Below are positions 1-32,745 of a stretch of 64,000 bases of DNA, one piece after another. The translations under genes were made by a program, and so were the position numbers. This DNA comes from Asterias rubens. Taxonomy: Eukaryota; Echinodermata; Asteroidea; Forcipulatida; Asteriidae. The notes below the pieces were generated by a model. The model saw only the letters and a list, made by a program, of their open reading frames with translations, was not told the origin of the DNA and did no database searches. The stretch is from positions 124,001-188,000 of the forward strand of contig NW_022985711.1 in NCBI RefSeq assembly GCF_902459465.1, written 5' to 3'. The first letter of the stretch is position 1. Each line of letters opens with the position of its first letter.

Positions 1-1890
1 TGATGTCTCGCTTCCACTGCTCAGCACATGCACACTGTTCCGTGAATTTTGCACAAACTCATTTAGAACAAGCTTGCCCCCAGCGTTGTTATAAAAATAG
101 TATGCGTAGGTATCGAGAGATCGATCAAAATTTTGGACACAAGGCTGTACGTACGTATGACCGACAAACGGCTGTTTTAATAGTTTACGACTGTTTAGCG
201 CAGAGAACAAAAACTTTCGGAAATAATTTGTAATATTCTCCTGCATGGTTTGCGCTCAACACCATTTAGCTGCTGCATTCTATAAAAAAAAAAAAAAAAA
301 AAATAATAATACAGCAAATTCAATTTGTAACAACTAGAGTAAAGACAGAGTAAATTTAATTTAATTTCTGTTATTGAACATTCAATTTTGTTTTATAATA
401 AGGCGGCTTGTTCTCATTTGTAATTTTGTACAGAATCTCCATGATTATGTTGGCCTAAGATGCAATTACATATCTGGAAAACACCCTCACTGCATCACAG
501 AGTTGATTTTGATGCCTGAAAAAAGAGGCTTAAATGGCTGAGCCTTTCTCAGATTTAGTTTTATGGCGATAACTTTTCCTATTTTTCTTAACTACATAAC
601 TAACTTCAAAGAGAGCGCTACTAACAATGTTTCATAATACAAACAGCCTCTACTGCTCTTACACCAATTACATTTTGTTATGGTTAATAATATTTGGAGT
701 AATTAAACAAACAATTTGGTGTTGAGAATTGAAGAGATCGATTGAGGTTACCTTAGGCTACTTCTAGAAACTTTAAGGCTCCTCACAGGGGAGCCTTATA
801 GTTTCTAGAAGTAACCTTAGGCCATGTGGTCAATGTTATTTTTAAAAGTAGCCTACTGGGCTAGTAATGTACATTACTAACTTGCCCTCAGAGAGTTATG
901 AGTACCCGAGATTCTAAAAATTTATAATAACAACCGCATTTCTATAGCGCCTAACACCTTCAAAAGAAAGTCTCTTTAGTGCTCAGAGGAAAACAAAAGA
1001 ATAATTAAGTATAAGAAGATTTGAATAGATATGTTTTGAGAAGAGACTTGAAACTTGAGATCGTGGTGGCTTGTTTGATGTGTAGAGGGAGATTGTTCCA
1101 TAAGTGGGGTGCAGCAAACTGAAAACTCCGTTGACCATTATGCTTTGGTGGCAACATAAGGGATAACAAGTGTGTCTTTGTTAGCAGAGCCGAGGTTTGT
1201 CATAAATAAGTCTTTCTGATGAGTTAACGGTAGCGATAACAACCAAAACGCAAAAGAAGTTTTCACACAAAATCCAAAATAACTTAACACATTTTAGAAT
1301 TTATTATTCACATCTGAAGGGGAAGAAATATCATAGAGCAATATTAACAAGTATGGACTAGGTTACATGTAGGTTGCAGTTTTTAGTAACCCTCGAGAAG
1401 TGGTGCTTCAATTTAAGAACGCCTTCCACCTCTTGAACCCAAAACTCAAACTTTCCATCCTTGTCTTCCTTCATTGGTTTCTAGTTCGCTTTAATTGAGA
1501 GTCCTTGGCTTCACATAACAGAATCCAAGAAATGAAAATATTTGTTTTTTTTCTATGACCTTTATGATCAGGAACTGCACTGAAGGGATCCATTCAATGT
1601 TTCCAACAATGAAAGTCTAAGCGCCAGTTCAGTCTAGCGCCATCTTGAGGTCGCTCTTAGTTCACTTCATGTTATGACTTCTCTGTATTAGTTACCGTTT
1701 ATTCCTGACCTGTTGGCAGTATTAAAAGCAGTAGTTTCTCATGAAAACGAGTTCTATTTTGATCGTGTATGTTTAGACATCCAACTACTACTCCTGTAGT
1801 GGCGTGGTGGCAGTGGTGGGAATGTCTACTTCAATGGCAACAAGCAGGGACACAGATATCTGAAAACATGTCTGGCCAGCAGAGCACCAT
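1..1890. other. Intergenic DNA left of METTL5, no gene recognised
   Basis: I find no coding exon here on either strand; the open frames are short and carry no recognisable family. The stretch holds a poly-A run near 283-303, a perfect-looking foldback at 748-823, and AT-rich filler. About 930-1200 reads like a dispersed repeat: its 'first-person' phrases (bases coding nothing, with a motif for a pre-poly-A style tail) loosely resemble sequence near 33380-33600 and 54430-54605. The METTL5 3' UTR probably ends in this stretch; a minus-strand AATAAA lies at 1698-1703. Confidence 0.5.
748..823. repeat. Foldback palindrome
   Basis: Two arms of about 33 bases are near-perfect inverted copies (left arm includes CTTCTAGAAACTTTAAGGCT, right arm its complement with one or two changes), separated by a short loop around TCACAGG. 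Such structures are typical of small foldback or MITE-like elements; no flanking coding sequence is associated with it. Confidence 0.7.
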
Positions 1891-2315
1891 CCTCCAGCAA
1901 CTTGTGAGATCTGTTGCCAGTTCTGTGAATCCATCTCTCTTGAAGAATCTTTATCTCACCACCTTGGCCCTGAGCGGACCCTCACCATCTCGACTCCATG
2001 CTATCACCTGGTCAACCCTACAGTGGTTCACCATCGTGCATTTGTCCCGATATGGTTTTGCAGTGTCCAGCAACTTGTGAGATCTGTTTCCAACTCTGTG
2101 GATATGTCCCTCTTGAAGAATCTCACCATCTCGATCCTCACCACTTTGACCCTAAGTATCACCTGGCCAACCCTCCTCTTTCATCATACTGGCCTGTCAA
2201 TGAATTGGCAGTGAAAGGCAGGGTTGTCCGCCATGAAAATCTGAGAAGGTCTACTTCGATGCCAACTCTGTGGATCAGATTGTCTCGAAGAATCCTCATC
2301 TCACCACCTTCACCC

Positions 2316-7216
<4,901 letters not shown>

Positions 7217-7599
7217 TCATTCCATTCCTAGATAATTCAAAACAAATTGTGTTATTATCAATAGTTTACTTTAATGCTTACTTTACTTTAGCTAGTTGCG
7301 TTAATCATAACCCTGTATACTGTCGGGAGGCCTTATCGGTACGATCAAAAGTAGGCTTTACTTGAAATTTATACTACTTGAAATGGTCGCTATCGCTGAG
7401 GTCAAATGTGTACGAATACAAATGTGTCCTCGAGCACAATAGACCCTTCCCATGAAATATGTAAATTGCACACAGCACTGGTGGAGGGGAAAAGGGAAAT
7501 TTAAAAAAAATACAAAGAAAAAAGTATGATTCACCATTAAGGCTTCCCCACATCACAGCAGCAATAACAAAAGCAGGTGTCTTGGGGGTGCCCAGGTCG

Positions 7600-7862
7600 A
7601 AATTCTAGTTGAACCTAGTTAAACTGGATTTAACTGGAACTAGTTGAAAACCAGTTGATAAACTAGTTAAACACAGTTAAAACCAGTTGGTTTAATATGG
7701 AAAATGGACAGGCACCAACTGGTTTATCATTTAAACCTAGTTGAACACAGTTAAACCTAGTCCAAACCAGTTTGTTAATATGGAAAATGGATGACTTTGG
7801 TCACTATCCAGTTGAACCAGTTGACCCCAGTTAACTGGGTTCAACTGGAATTTTGACCTGGG
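7600..7862. repeat. CAGTTGAAC / AACTAGTT-rich repeat
   Basis: Variants of AACCAGTTGA, AACTAGTT and TTTAATATGGAAAATGGA are repeated many times in direct and inverted order between the paired edges CCCAGGTCGAAATTC... and ...GGAATTTTGACCTGGG. The complementary edges indicate a foldback element with internal repetition. A poly-G tract follows at 7862-7875. Confidence 0.6.
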
Positions 7863-7875
7863 TGGGGGGGGGGGG

Positions 7876-8033
7876 TGTGTGCGTGAGACACACAATAAAA
7901 CAATAACAAAATCTGAAACTGATCCACACACTGTGTGTGAATCATGCAGTTTCAGATTGTTGATTTTTGTTTTTCATTCACTGTGTGCTGTCCTTACTCT
8001 ATGCTGTGTGACACAGTGAATGAAAAAAAAAAT
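7876..8033. repeat. Two adjacent hairpins
   Basis: ATCTGAAACTG and its inverse CAGTTTCAGAT flank a TGTGTGTG core near 7910-7957, and TTCATTCACTGTGT with ACACAGTGAATGAA flank a second loop at 7975-8023. No coding content is seen; the function is unknown. Confidence 0.55.
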
Positions 8034-8830
8034 TTACTATCCGTCTACGTCTATACTTATTAGTGTCGTAATGTCAATGATAAATTAATTAAGATAAGAG
8101 AATACGAAAACACACATTTTAAATCATAATGCTTTTACGACTAAAAAATAAATGTCAAGCATGTTATCGATGGGTTCATTAAATGACATTAGATTGAGAC
8201 TCTAAGGAAAGAGGCAATGACTACTTTTACTTGTTTTAAGAAATCTTTGGGTCATGTTCAATCCAAGTAATGCTTGGTTTTATGAATTGCATTATTGTTA
8301 CTTGTCAATAGAGGGCGGTATATAAGATGAGTGGTCTACTATCCACAATTTCACAAAAGCATCCGCACGTCGCCACCAATATTTATAATCCGCCCTTTTC
8401 TTGCTTAATTAACTCCAAAAACCCTGAATTTGTTTTCTTACCTGAGAAGAAAGGTTCTATAACTCTATTTTTGGACCCCTCTGCCTTCCCAAAATGCATG
8501 CGGTTCTGAATCGCGATAATGGATCTGACTGCATGCTGCATGACACTGACAGTCTCACTCTGCCTCCCCATCGTCCATGATCCATCGATGATCGAGAGTG
8601 AGTGAGCGCAGTGAGTGACTGACACAGTGTTTGCTTACCTTCATTGCGATGACTTCTAGTTTGGGATTCCCTCACGAAGAGTTGGTAGTTTGTACCCACA
8701 GAAATGGCAAAAATTCTGCCAAACAGTGAAGAAAATATGAACGAATTCAAGTAGCGAGTAGCGAGTAGAATAGCATGAATAGCGAGTGGTCTTTCTGTGT
8801 ATTTACTATTTAATTATTGCACCAACACAA

Positions 8831-9048
8831 AAATGAGGGCGCTATGCTGGTTTAACGGTGGTATTTTGTTTGCAGGTGAAAAATTAACGGCGGTGTTAAA
8901 TACCGCCCTCTTACGTGTGGACAACTGCTGCTTTATGATTGGTCTGTTGCGCGTAAGTTAATAACCAAGCTTTATGATTGGTCTGTTGCGCGTAGGTTGA
9001 TAACCAAATTAGACCAGGTACCGTTAAACCAGCATAGCGCCCTCATTT
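8831..9048. mobile_element. Non-autonomous inverted-repeat element (MITE-like)
   Basis: The termini AATGAGGGCGCTATGCTGG and its complement CCAGCATAGCGCCCTCATT bracket about 218 bp with no reading frame. Inside, the phrase TTTATGATTGGTCTGTTGCG is present twice, about 38 bases apart, which is a local tandem duplication in this copy. Confidence 0.75.
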
Positions 9049-9520
9049 ATGTGGTTTGAGAAAGGCCCTAGGCCTAGGCCTAATATGAAACGTAAGCTTT
9101 CAAGCAAATTTACGCTGAAGCAAAGATAACAAACAGCACTTTTAATTTGACATATCAACAACAAATTCCTGTCACTCAGTCCAGTTTATTTGCAGTTTGC
9201 ACTTACCCGACAAATTTTGCAGAAATTTTTGACAAATTTAATGTCCGAGTTTTGGCTAGTCAGTACTTCAACACCTACCTCTCATCAATTACATGCAAAG
9301 TATATGGTTACCATACTATAAAATACTGAACCGCATGCGTTCTATGTTTTTTTTATGAGCTTTGTCAACGCAACATCGTCCCCATTTCCAACCATTATTT
9401 ACAATAGTACAGAGCGCTCATCCTCTTACTGCTCGACAATCCCTGGGAACAAGGTTGATGTTAACGCGCAAGTACCTTGTGTCGAATGTGTTTTAGACAC
9501 CTTTTGTCTGCTGCAGCAAA

Positions 9521-24645
<15,125 letters not shown>

Positions 24646-25157
24646 TATGAATTATGAATGAGATTTATCCTGATTGCTATTAAGTATGATAGTGCCCTGT
24701 TGGCGCGTACCTCGCATACTCTCAAAAAGCGCCATTCTAACGACAAAAGGAGGCAAATCATTGAACGATGGCTTTTCCGTGGCAGCAAAATGTGGGTTAC
24801 CTAGAAGGAAGCGTACCTGGTAGTGATATGCAAAGGGGGTCTACTGATTTCTATAGAAGCCCTTACAAAATGCTGAATGCATCTCTGAACAATGCGCGTT
24901 TACCGTTTCCATCATTTTGATCATCAAATAATTTGTGCACGATTTTCACTCCCAAAATTATGGTGTTCAAGGGGTCTATAGACCTCATGCACATGACGTC
25001 ATTTGAGTAAAGTCGCCTCGCCTAGAGGTCACATGGAGGTTTGTTCCCAGGCCAATCATGTGTACTGTGTGTTCAAATGTGAATGCTTCCATTATTTCAT
25101 TATCATTTTACCTCTAAGATTGCGGCATTATGACGTTAATGCATCACTCACTAAAGT

Positions 25158-25159
25158 CC

Positions 25160-25190
<31 letters not shown>

Positions 25191-25535
25191 CCGTTTTTAT
25201 ATAGCGCTTTTCACACCCGGAGGGCGGCCCAAAGCACTTCGCATTATTAACCCTGATCACTGGGCCTCATTTAACTTCTTAAACCATCTCAGCTCCCTGG
25301 TGGAGAGTATACAGCCTTGTGCAACATTAATATGCGCTACTCGGCTAAATCGATCACAAGAACCATCTCTGCCCTCACAGGTACCCATTTACCCCTGGGT
25401 GGAGAGAAGCAATTATAGTTAAGTATCTTGCTCAGGGACACAAGTGTCACGGCCAGGATTCGAACCCACACTCTGCTGAACAGAAAACACCAGAGCTTGA
25501 GTTCGGTGCTCTTATCCACTCGGCCACGACACTCC
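25158..25535 (-). mobile_element. tRNA-derived SINE, family C, full length
   Basis: Minus-strand head GTGTCGTGGCCGAGTGGATA with GTTCGAATCCTGG, the same body as at 22138, and a tail seen on the plus strand as (TAA)n at 25163-25190. It probably lies in the KAT2 3' UTR if the AATAAA at 25934 is used. Confidence 0.85.
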
Positions 25536-25933
25536 TAGGATTTCTTGTTAAAAGTTCCATCAAGAGTAAAATCACTAGTAACTACATTGCAAATGATTTT
25601 AAGCACATTGGCCATACATTTAATTGCTATTGAGAAAACAGACTTTAGTTCATCTACTGTACGTATACATCAAGTGTATTATTATCCCAAAGTCCTATGG
25701 AAGGAAAAAACCCCAAAAACAAACCTACTCTGGTTTTATTCTTACACTGATGTGCGTAACAGTACATTATTAAAAACACATGTTTAAGAATCTGTACATA
25801 TTAAAACCAAAAACTAACTTATGCTCAACTTATGATTAAATCACCGTTTTCTTTGCTACTATTTTGTACAAATGTTTTGTTTTTATCTGAGGTATGTACG
25901 CTTTGTGTATAATATCATGTCATTCAAAACTCA

Positions 25934-25939
25934 AATAAA
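25934..25939 (+). terminator. Candidate KAT2 polyadenylation signal
   Basis: AATAAA about 1.29 kb after the stop codon, followed within 20 bases by TTGCATTTTGTTTTTATAA. Plausible but not the only AT-rich candidate. Confidence 0.45.
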
Positions 25940-26403
25940 CTTAATTGCATTTTGTTTTTATAATAGAAATTGTGCTTGGATCATTTTGTTGTAATCTTGA
26001 GGACTGCAGGGACCAATTTCATGGCTGTTTACTGTAAGCAAAGAATCTGCGCTTACAAAAGCAGGGATTTCAGAACCTAGTCAAGCGTATTCCACAGGTT
26101 AGCAGAAAATATCTGCTTGTGCATTCATTTTAGTACTTATCATCACTCTACCACCCCCCAGACATGATTTTATTGTTGACTTTTTTTAACCAAGTTTTCT
26201 TGAAAAATTGTGTCTGAAAAATTATATTAAAGAGATTTTTCATTTCATGACCATTGAAATTTGTTGGGCAGAGGTCAGGTCATTCAGTCGTTTGCGGCCT
26301 GTATGAGCGTTTCGATACAAGCCATTTATTGCCAGTTATAGACTATAAAGGGTCAAGTGGAAGGTACAGAAAATTGTGGCAAGGCCAAATCCCACCTATC
26401 TTT

Positions 26404-26660
26404 AAAGGCAGTGGACACTATTGGTAACTACTCCAAATAATTATTAGCGCAGAACCTTACTTGGTAACGAGTATTGGGAGGAGGTTGATAGTATAAAACA
26501 TTCAGAGTGAAGTAGTTTTCGAGAAAGAAGTGTTTTTCCACGAATTTGATTTCAAGACCTCAAATTCGCTTGACAAGGTTTGTTTTTCTTTCTCATAGTT
26601 ATCTCGCAACTTCAACGACCAATTGAGCTCAAATTTTCACAGGTTTGATATTTTATGCAT
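26404..26660. mobile_element. TTAA-flanked inverted-repeat element, truncated
   Basis: Left end TTTAAAGGCAGTGGACACTA and the internal phrases GAGAAAGAAGTGTTTTTCC and CAATTGAGCTCAAATTTTCA are present; the right terminal repeat is missing after TTTATGCATAATG. Confidence 0.75.
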
Positions 26661-26790
26661 AATGTTGGCATGGGGTTTCTCAACACACCCCTCTTTACTA
26701 CGAGGCTAAAATCCCTAATTAACAGCAACCTCCTTATCACTCAAACGTTAACCAACAAAATGTACAAGTACAATCCATCACCGCTCCCTT

Positions 26791-29700
26791 CTATCGTCTG
26801 TCTCTATATTCCTTCACACGTTGCCCTCCTCTATCCCCATCTCCCCGATCATCTCGACTGCTTCTCTCTGCTTTGATCCTTGGTTCGTCTCTGGTATCAT
26901 GACGTCTACGTTTTGATGAGCTCTGGCTACTGTATTCCTCATCACGTCTACCCCCATGAGAATCCTCCCTACGATGATCACGATCTTGATGGACCCTTCT
27001 TCTATCATCATCACTCGAGTCTCCTCTGTGCTTCTTGGTATTTCTGCCCCTGCTTGGTTTCTCAGTCCCAGAATCGCTGTCGGAATCTGATGAGCTGCTA
27101 CCGTGTCGTCTACTTGATTTCTTTTGACTACGCTCTCTAACGGATTTCTCTCTTGAAGTATCACCTTTAGAGCTGTTCTGCGGCTCCTTCTTGACTCGCA
27201 TTTGACTGTGGCGCATCCCTGCATCTTCATCGTCCCTTCTCTGCTGATGGCTTCCTCTCCTGTAGCCATTATCATCATCCCGGACGGGACCTCTCAGTTC
27301 TTGTTTTACAGCCTGCCTGTGATCGCTGTGCTTCTGACTGGAATGGCTCCTTCGCTCATCCTCCTTCTTAACGGATCTCTTCTCGTCATCTCGTCTACTC
27401 TTCTCGCTGCCTTGTCTGCTTTCATAACGCTCAGGGGTGCTGCTACGTCGTCTTGTTCTCGACTGCTTCCGACGTCTTCCATCTGAGCTCTCATCACTTG
27501 ACGAGTCTTCACTGCTGGAATCGACTCTCTTGTGCTTCTTGGATTTCTGTTTTTTCTTTCTGGGCTCTTCGTCTGACGAACTGTCGCTTCGTCGTCGCAG
27601 TTTCTTGCTCTTCTTTTTTTTGTGTACAGATCCAGAGTGTTTATTCTCTAAGCGGTTCAGTTTTCTTTAGAAAAGTAAGAGGAAATAATAAGGGATTAGA
27701 TTAGTCACTGGGTGACAACATCGGTGACAAGATTTCACAGTGATCTAAGTAAGGAGTTGTATGTTTACTATTTACTATTAAGAAGTCTTGTAATGTAGAG
27801 AATGCGAGACTCAGAATAAGCCCTGTTGTCACCAAAAACATGTCCACGTACCAATGCAACGACTGACTGTCGACAGATTATTATTAGTAATGGACCGTTT
27901 ATTATTATTATTATTTGTGGACAGAATGGTGAAATGGTCTCAAAAGGAACATATTTTTTATTCATGTTTTGGAACAGCCTTGGATCAATGTTTGTCGACT
28001 GGCATAGCGTTTAATAGCTACATGGGTGTCTGGGTATCTTTTGGACACCATGTTTTATCTTTCATTTACATATAAATGTAATGTAAGTGCACAATTTGGT
28101 CACTCAGTTTTTAAGTTCCCAGTAAATTTGGACACCCTTTTACCAAATCTAGGCTGAAAGCTTGTGGATTGGGGATGTGGGGACTTACTTGAGGAGTTTC
28201 TTCTTCTGTTTCTTGGTGAGGGATTTCAAGAAGGCCTCCTCTGGGGGTGGGCCGTCATCAGAATCCTCCTCTGCAACAAGATGCTGGTGAAAATATAAAG
28301 TAAGGATAATCGTGTAAGCAAGTTTGAAAAAAGCACTGTTGGTTTTTAGAAGAACAAAGTTTGTTACCAGTCACAGGCCCAATACTTTACGGAGGCAATC
28401 ACCTCCATGCCCCTGGTCATTGCCTCGGTGCCCTTGGTAATTTCCTTCATGCCCCTGGTCATTGCATTAGCCCCTGGTCATTGCCTCCTTGCCCCTGGTC
28501 ATTGCCTCCATGCCCCTGGTCATTGTTTCCATGCCCCCTCGTCTCTACAAATGTTTCACTACAAATGAACATTTTACCTTATTGTATGTTTCGTCTTGTA
28601 TGCTGCGACCGAGGACGTTCTGTTTGAAAGCGTAGCCATCACGCCGCATCTCTGCGACGAGTTGGTCCTGATGGACAGTCTCGGCTTTGGTTTCTTCATC
28701 TCCGGATGCTTCATACCTTGGACACTGAATGAACATAGAGTGAGAAACAGTTATGTTGTGTGGTTGTAGATTAATTGTTCGAACCCCAATCACCCCTTCA
28801 CCACCTGCTGTGATATGATTTGTTTTACCAGTACAAAGAGGGACAACAGTATCTGGAAAACACGCCTTGTAAACTCCCTTTCCGGGGGTTATTGTGTAAT
28901 ATACAATAGCTACAGCATACCTCTTTGTCTGTGTTGATGTGCCCCATCTCGTGACACTTAACACAACGGACCTTCCTGACAGCGGCCCCGGTGTCTTGGC
29001 TTAGTCCAGGGAGTATGGTCGGAGGCTCAGCTTCCATGGGTGTATCTCTCTTCCATTCCAGCTTTCCTTGGTCGCTAGGCTCCGTCTGGTAGGCCTTGGG
29101 TGCCTCGTAGATGAAGGTTAGGCCATTCTTAACTCTCTCATCTCCCATCAACTGCCTTTAGAATGAATTATAACAACCAACGAGAACATTAAAGACACTG
29201 ACACTGTTGGTTATTACTCAAAATAAATTGTTAGCATAAAAACTTAATGGTTATACACCGTCACACCAAATTCGTTCTCACTACATTCTGAAAAATGTAT
29301 TCTTGGTGCAAGATGATAGTAATAGTACGATGCCCGGCAAGGAGGGAGCAAGCGAGCGGGGGATCGCGATCAAGAGAACAATTGAAAAACGTTTTGCACC
29401 AAGACTACATTTTTCAGAACCTAGTGAGAACGAGCTCGGTGTGATGTGGGTATTACGAGCAATAGAAAGCTCTAATGATATAATATAATAAAACATTGTG
29501 TTTTTGACATAGAAGTTATTTCTCACTCAAATAATAACAGACTTCAGGCCTGACCAAGCCTTTTATTAGGCATCTGAAAGCACACAAAGTTGTTTACCTA
29601 CGTACCTGTTGTTGTAGTGATCTTGGTCACGTTCATATTCAGCTCGAAGCTCATCCTGTTTCTGCGTCTCTTCAGCGACCCGCTGCTCAGCTAGCCAAAC

Positions 29701-30903
29701 CTGTACATTTATAAATAATTTAACAATAACGCACTCTGTATAAGTTAGAGGGCACTGTCATGACTGTTTGAATAACAATAACATTTGTAACTTTGGGAAT
29801 TTAAATATTCACATTATTACACGTACACCTTTGGTTATAGTATGGTCATATGTTGACATGCGATTGTGGATTGTGAGTATAAAGTTTGGTAGTTGCGATA
29901 ACGTAACCCTCTTCTTGACGGCGGGAGGAGGGTTACGTTATCACAACTAAAAGTTCGGAGGTCATCCTAATCATTAAAAATAGATTGTGGAGCAGTTTTT
30001 GGTCACTTCCTGTAATTTGTTTGGAATCCCGGAAGTTGTGGATCCTTTATACAGTCGCATGCGTATGGAGGGTTACGATTGAAAAGTTAACATGGTTAAT
30101 AAAAAAGGGTTACTCTAATTGAATTACCATCAACACGAACAGTTACATCGACACTGACATCAGTTCAAATGGTAACACCATCTACACCTCCAATAAACTT
30201 GAATATAATAATAAAAATAGCGGAAAAGTTTCCGTATGGCGCCACCACTTTTTCATTCGAAATAAAATAATATAGTATCTAATTTACCTGATTGATATAT
30301 CCCTTTTTGTAAAAATTAGTGAAAAAGTGGTGGCGCCATACGGAAAGTTATCCAAAATAGCTTCCTATGCGCGTATATCCGTCACTCGCTCGGTGATGCT
30401 CAAAAGTCAATCAGGGTAATTTTCTGCACGTCGCCACCAATTTATCCGCCGTTAATTAGCTTAGTTGGCGCTTAGTTGGTCCATGGTTGGTCAATCAAGC
30501 AAACAAAGCGCTTTCTTCAAATTAAAAACTTAAAAGGGGCAATAACATTTGTAATCAACAAAAGAAAGAGGCATATAGAGATTAGTAAAACTGTGGATGG
30601 GTATGGGCTACTGGAGAATTTCCACTTAAATTAATGAGGGTGTTGACGGTGTATTGTGCAGTGGTGACGGTAATGTACTTAACTTGTAATTAAATTAAAT
30701 AAAGAAAGATTTTATCATGTTTATTTATAATATTGCAACGCTGATTGATCACATGCTGACGTTGTTCCTACACAAGCAAAATAAGGTGAAACAGTACTCA
30801 AGAAATTCATACCATTAAGATGACCACTTACCCTTTTTATATTAGCAAACGAAGAAGGATGGAAGAACTTTTTACACATGAAATTGGCGAAAGATTTCCC
30901 CAT
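26791..30903 (-). CDS. CIR1: CIR1, corepressor interacting with RBPJ
   Basis: Six minus-strand exons join in frame: 30832-30903, 29606-29700, 28921-29155, 28578-28724, 28189-28283, 26791-27664; all GT-AG. The 505-residue product opens with the family block [12 protein letters not shown], the RBPJ-binding Cir_N region (residues 1 to about 80, [17 protein letters not shown]), a zinc-knuckle-like Cys120-x2-Cys123-x4-His128-x6-Cys135 with the same spacing as in the human protein as I recall it, the block NVLGR near 171-175, and an [17 protein letters not shown] helix at about 200-217. The single large last exon is an Arg/Ser/Lys/Asp-rich tail typical of speckle proteins. Known CIR1 tethers HDAC-SAP30 to RBPJ at Notch targets and also touches splicing. 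The exon 5 acceptor was placed at 28284-28285 because it gives [10 protein letters not shown] in line with the family. The human protein is about 450 residues; the difference is in the tail. Confidence 0.94.
28368..28545. repeat. Minisatellite, CCCCTGGTCATTGCCTCC type, CIR1 intron 4
   Basis: Six or seven units of about 19-24 bases vary around GCCCCTGGTCATTGCCTCC. Single related phrases (GTCCCCTGGTCATTGCATTG at 21808; TGCCTTGGTGCCC near 14970) occur in KAT2 introns, so this is a local expansion inside a dispersed element. Confidence 0.75.
29880..29955. repeat. Hairpin in CIR1 intron 1
   Basis: TAGTTGCGATAACGTAACCC pairs with GGGTTACGTTATCACAACTA across a short loop. Perfect but for one or two positions; likely a small foldback element. 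Confidence 0.65.
30220..30353. mobile_element. 135-bp foldback element
   Basis: Near-identical to 9861-9997 and 38064-38197: GGCGCCACCACTTTTTCATT on the left, AAAAAGTGGTGGCGCCATAC on the right. CIR1 intron 1. Confidence 0.8.
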
Positions 30904-31709
30904 TTTTGTGATGTGTTATGAGCAAAAATTTAGAAGATTCCTTTTTTTACATCGACATATACAGCGCCCTCTTTCGCTAACAATCAGCTTTTTTATTGCG
31001 CCCTCTACTGTTCTAAGCTGGATAGTCGACCTTGTCTAGTCTTTTGCTCGGGCCGAGCGAAGTCTAGTCTTCGCTCGTACGTCCCACAACGGCCTCCCAA
31101 CGACAAAAACGGAGCACCAGCACTCAAAATGCTGTCGACAGATTTGAGAGCCAAAGGGATACAGTTTAAGAATTTTGCATTGAATTCAAAAACGGAATAA
31201 TTGGAAGCTGCCCCTGATTTGTACATGTGACTTCGTTTTGAATTATTATGCAAAATGAGGGTGTTTATGCCGCTTTGTCTATTTTCAGAAACCGGGTTGT
31301 TAAGAAATTGATACCATGGGCGATGTCACATAGATATTCAAGAGAGAATAAAAGAACATGCTAACACAAACAATAAAAATGTAATTGTTTAGTGATACTA
31401 TAACTAATACTTTTAATTAGAGAACTATGCTACATACACCCGCCAAAAATCTTTTTTGGGGGTGCCATTGTACTCAAATAACTTCATAAAACGGATTAAT
31501 ATGGAAGTACGTAGGCCTATACCCAACACTGGATACGCAGGGGTGTTTACTAATGTGTGTCATTGAACGTTTTTTTTCTTTTTCTATCTGGTACGCCCAG
31601 TCAACATATGGTCCGGCGACACTGACGGCACTTATGCAAAGCAGTGGCAATTATTAGGCGCTTGTTGTTTGACGGATGACTTCGGTAGCAAAATCCCTGT
31701 TACCTTTTA

Positions 31710-32071
31710 AAGACACTGGACACTTTGGGTGTTTGTCCAAGATCAGTCTTCTCACTTCGTGTATCTCAACATGCATACAAATAATGACAAACCTGTGAAA
31801 ATTTGAACTCAATTGGTCGTCGAAGTTGCAAATTAATAATTATGAAAGAAAAAACACCGTTGTTACACGAAGTAAGTTGTGTGCTTTATGCATGATTTCG
31901 GGACCTCAAAATCCAATTCTGAGGTCTCGAAATCAAATTCAAATATTTTAGACTAAGTGGAAAATCGCTTCTTTCTCGAAACTAAGTTACTTCAGAGGGA
32001 GCCGTTTCTCAAAATGTGTTATATGCTAACAATTATTTTGAGTAATTACCAATAGTGTCCAGTGCCTTTAA
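31710..32071. mobile_element. TTAA-flanked inverted-repeat element, diverged copy
   Basis: Ends TTAAAGACACTGGACACTTT and CCAATAGTGTCCAGTGCCTT plus TAA; keeps the GGGACCTCAAAATCC/GAGGTCTCGAAATC palindrome and GAGGGAGCCGTTTCTCA. The terminal GACACTGG variant marks a subfamily also seen at 45101 and 55784. Confidence 0.8.
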
Positions 32072-32361
32072 TCTGCCACAGGAAATCTAACTCGCATGTA
32101 ATTGTGATTTATCTTTTATTCAAATTCAATTTCCTAACGCGCGAATATTAAATTAATTATTATTTCCATTTTTGACAGACAGGTGGTGTGACGTCCTCGA
32201 TTATCAATTCTCATTTTTAAAAGATTTTAAACATCTGCGTTCAGTAACGCTCGGGTGATTCTGCATAAATTGAAAGAAAGAAGCATAATATCTAGATTCA
32301 TTGACGCAATAATTCAAATTATCGTCCCGTCTGTTTACTTGATGTTTCCTGAAAACTGGCT

Positions 32362-32745
32362 TAAAGGCAGTGGACACTATTGGTAATTGTCAAAGACTAG
32401 CCTTCACAGTTGGTGTATCTCAACATATGCATAAAATAACTAACCTGTGAAAATTTGAGTTCAATCGGTCATCGAAGTTGCGAGATAATAATGAAAGAAA
32501 AAACACCGTTGTCACACGAAGTTGCGTGCGTGGTTGATTTCGAGACCTCAAGTTCTAAATCTGAGGTCTCGAAATCAAATTCGTGGAACAGTACTTCTTT
32601 CTCGAAACTATGTCACTTCAGAGAGAACCGTTTCTCACAATGTTTTATACCATCAACCTCTCCCCATTACTCGTTACCAAGTAAGGTTTTATGCTAATAA
32701 ATAATTATTTTGAATAATTACCAATAGTGTCCACTGCCTTTAAAC
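32362..32745. mobile_element. TTAA-flanked inverted-repeat element, full-length
   Basis: TTAA + AGGCAGTGGACACTATTGG on the left and CCAATAGTGTCCACTGCCT + TTAA on the right. The interior matches the copy at 12298. Confidence 0.85.

Larger units (their letters stand above)
24646..26790. other. KAT2-CIR1 tail-to-tail intergenic and UTR region
   Basis: The two genes converge here. KAT2 AATAAA is at 25934-25939 with T-rich sequence after it. Minus-strand AATAAA candidates for CIR1 lie at 26325-26330 and 26169-26174, so the two transcripts may end within a few hundred bases of each other. The space holds a family C SINE (25158-25535), part of the GGGCCC element (26010-26120), and a truncated TTAA element (26404-26660). 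No additional gene is recognised. Confidence 0.5.

Noticed and set aside
8327-8750. Gene between METTL5 and KAT2
   Set aside because: Three overlapping short frames on both strands with no family resemblance and no splice-consistent continuation.
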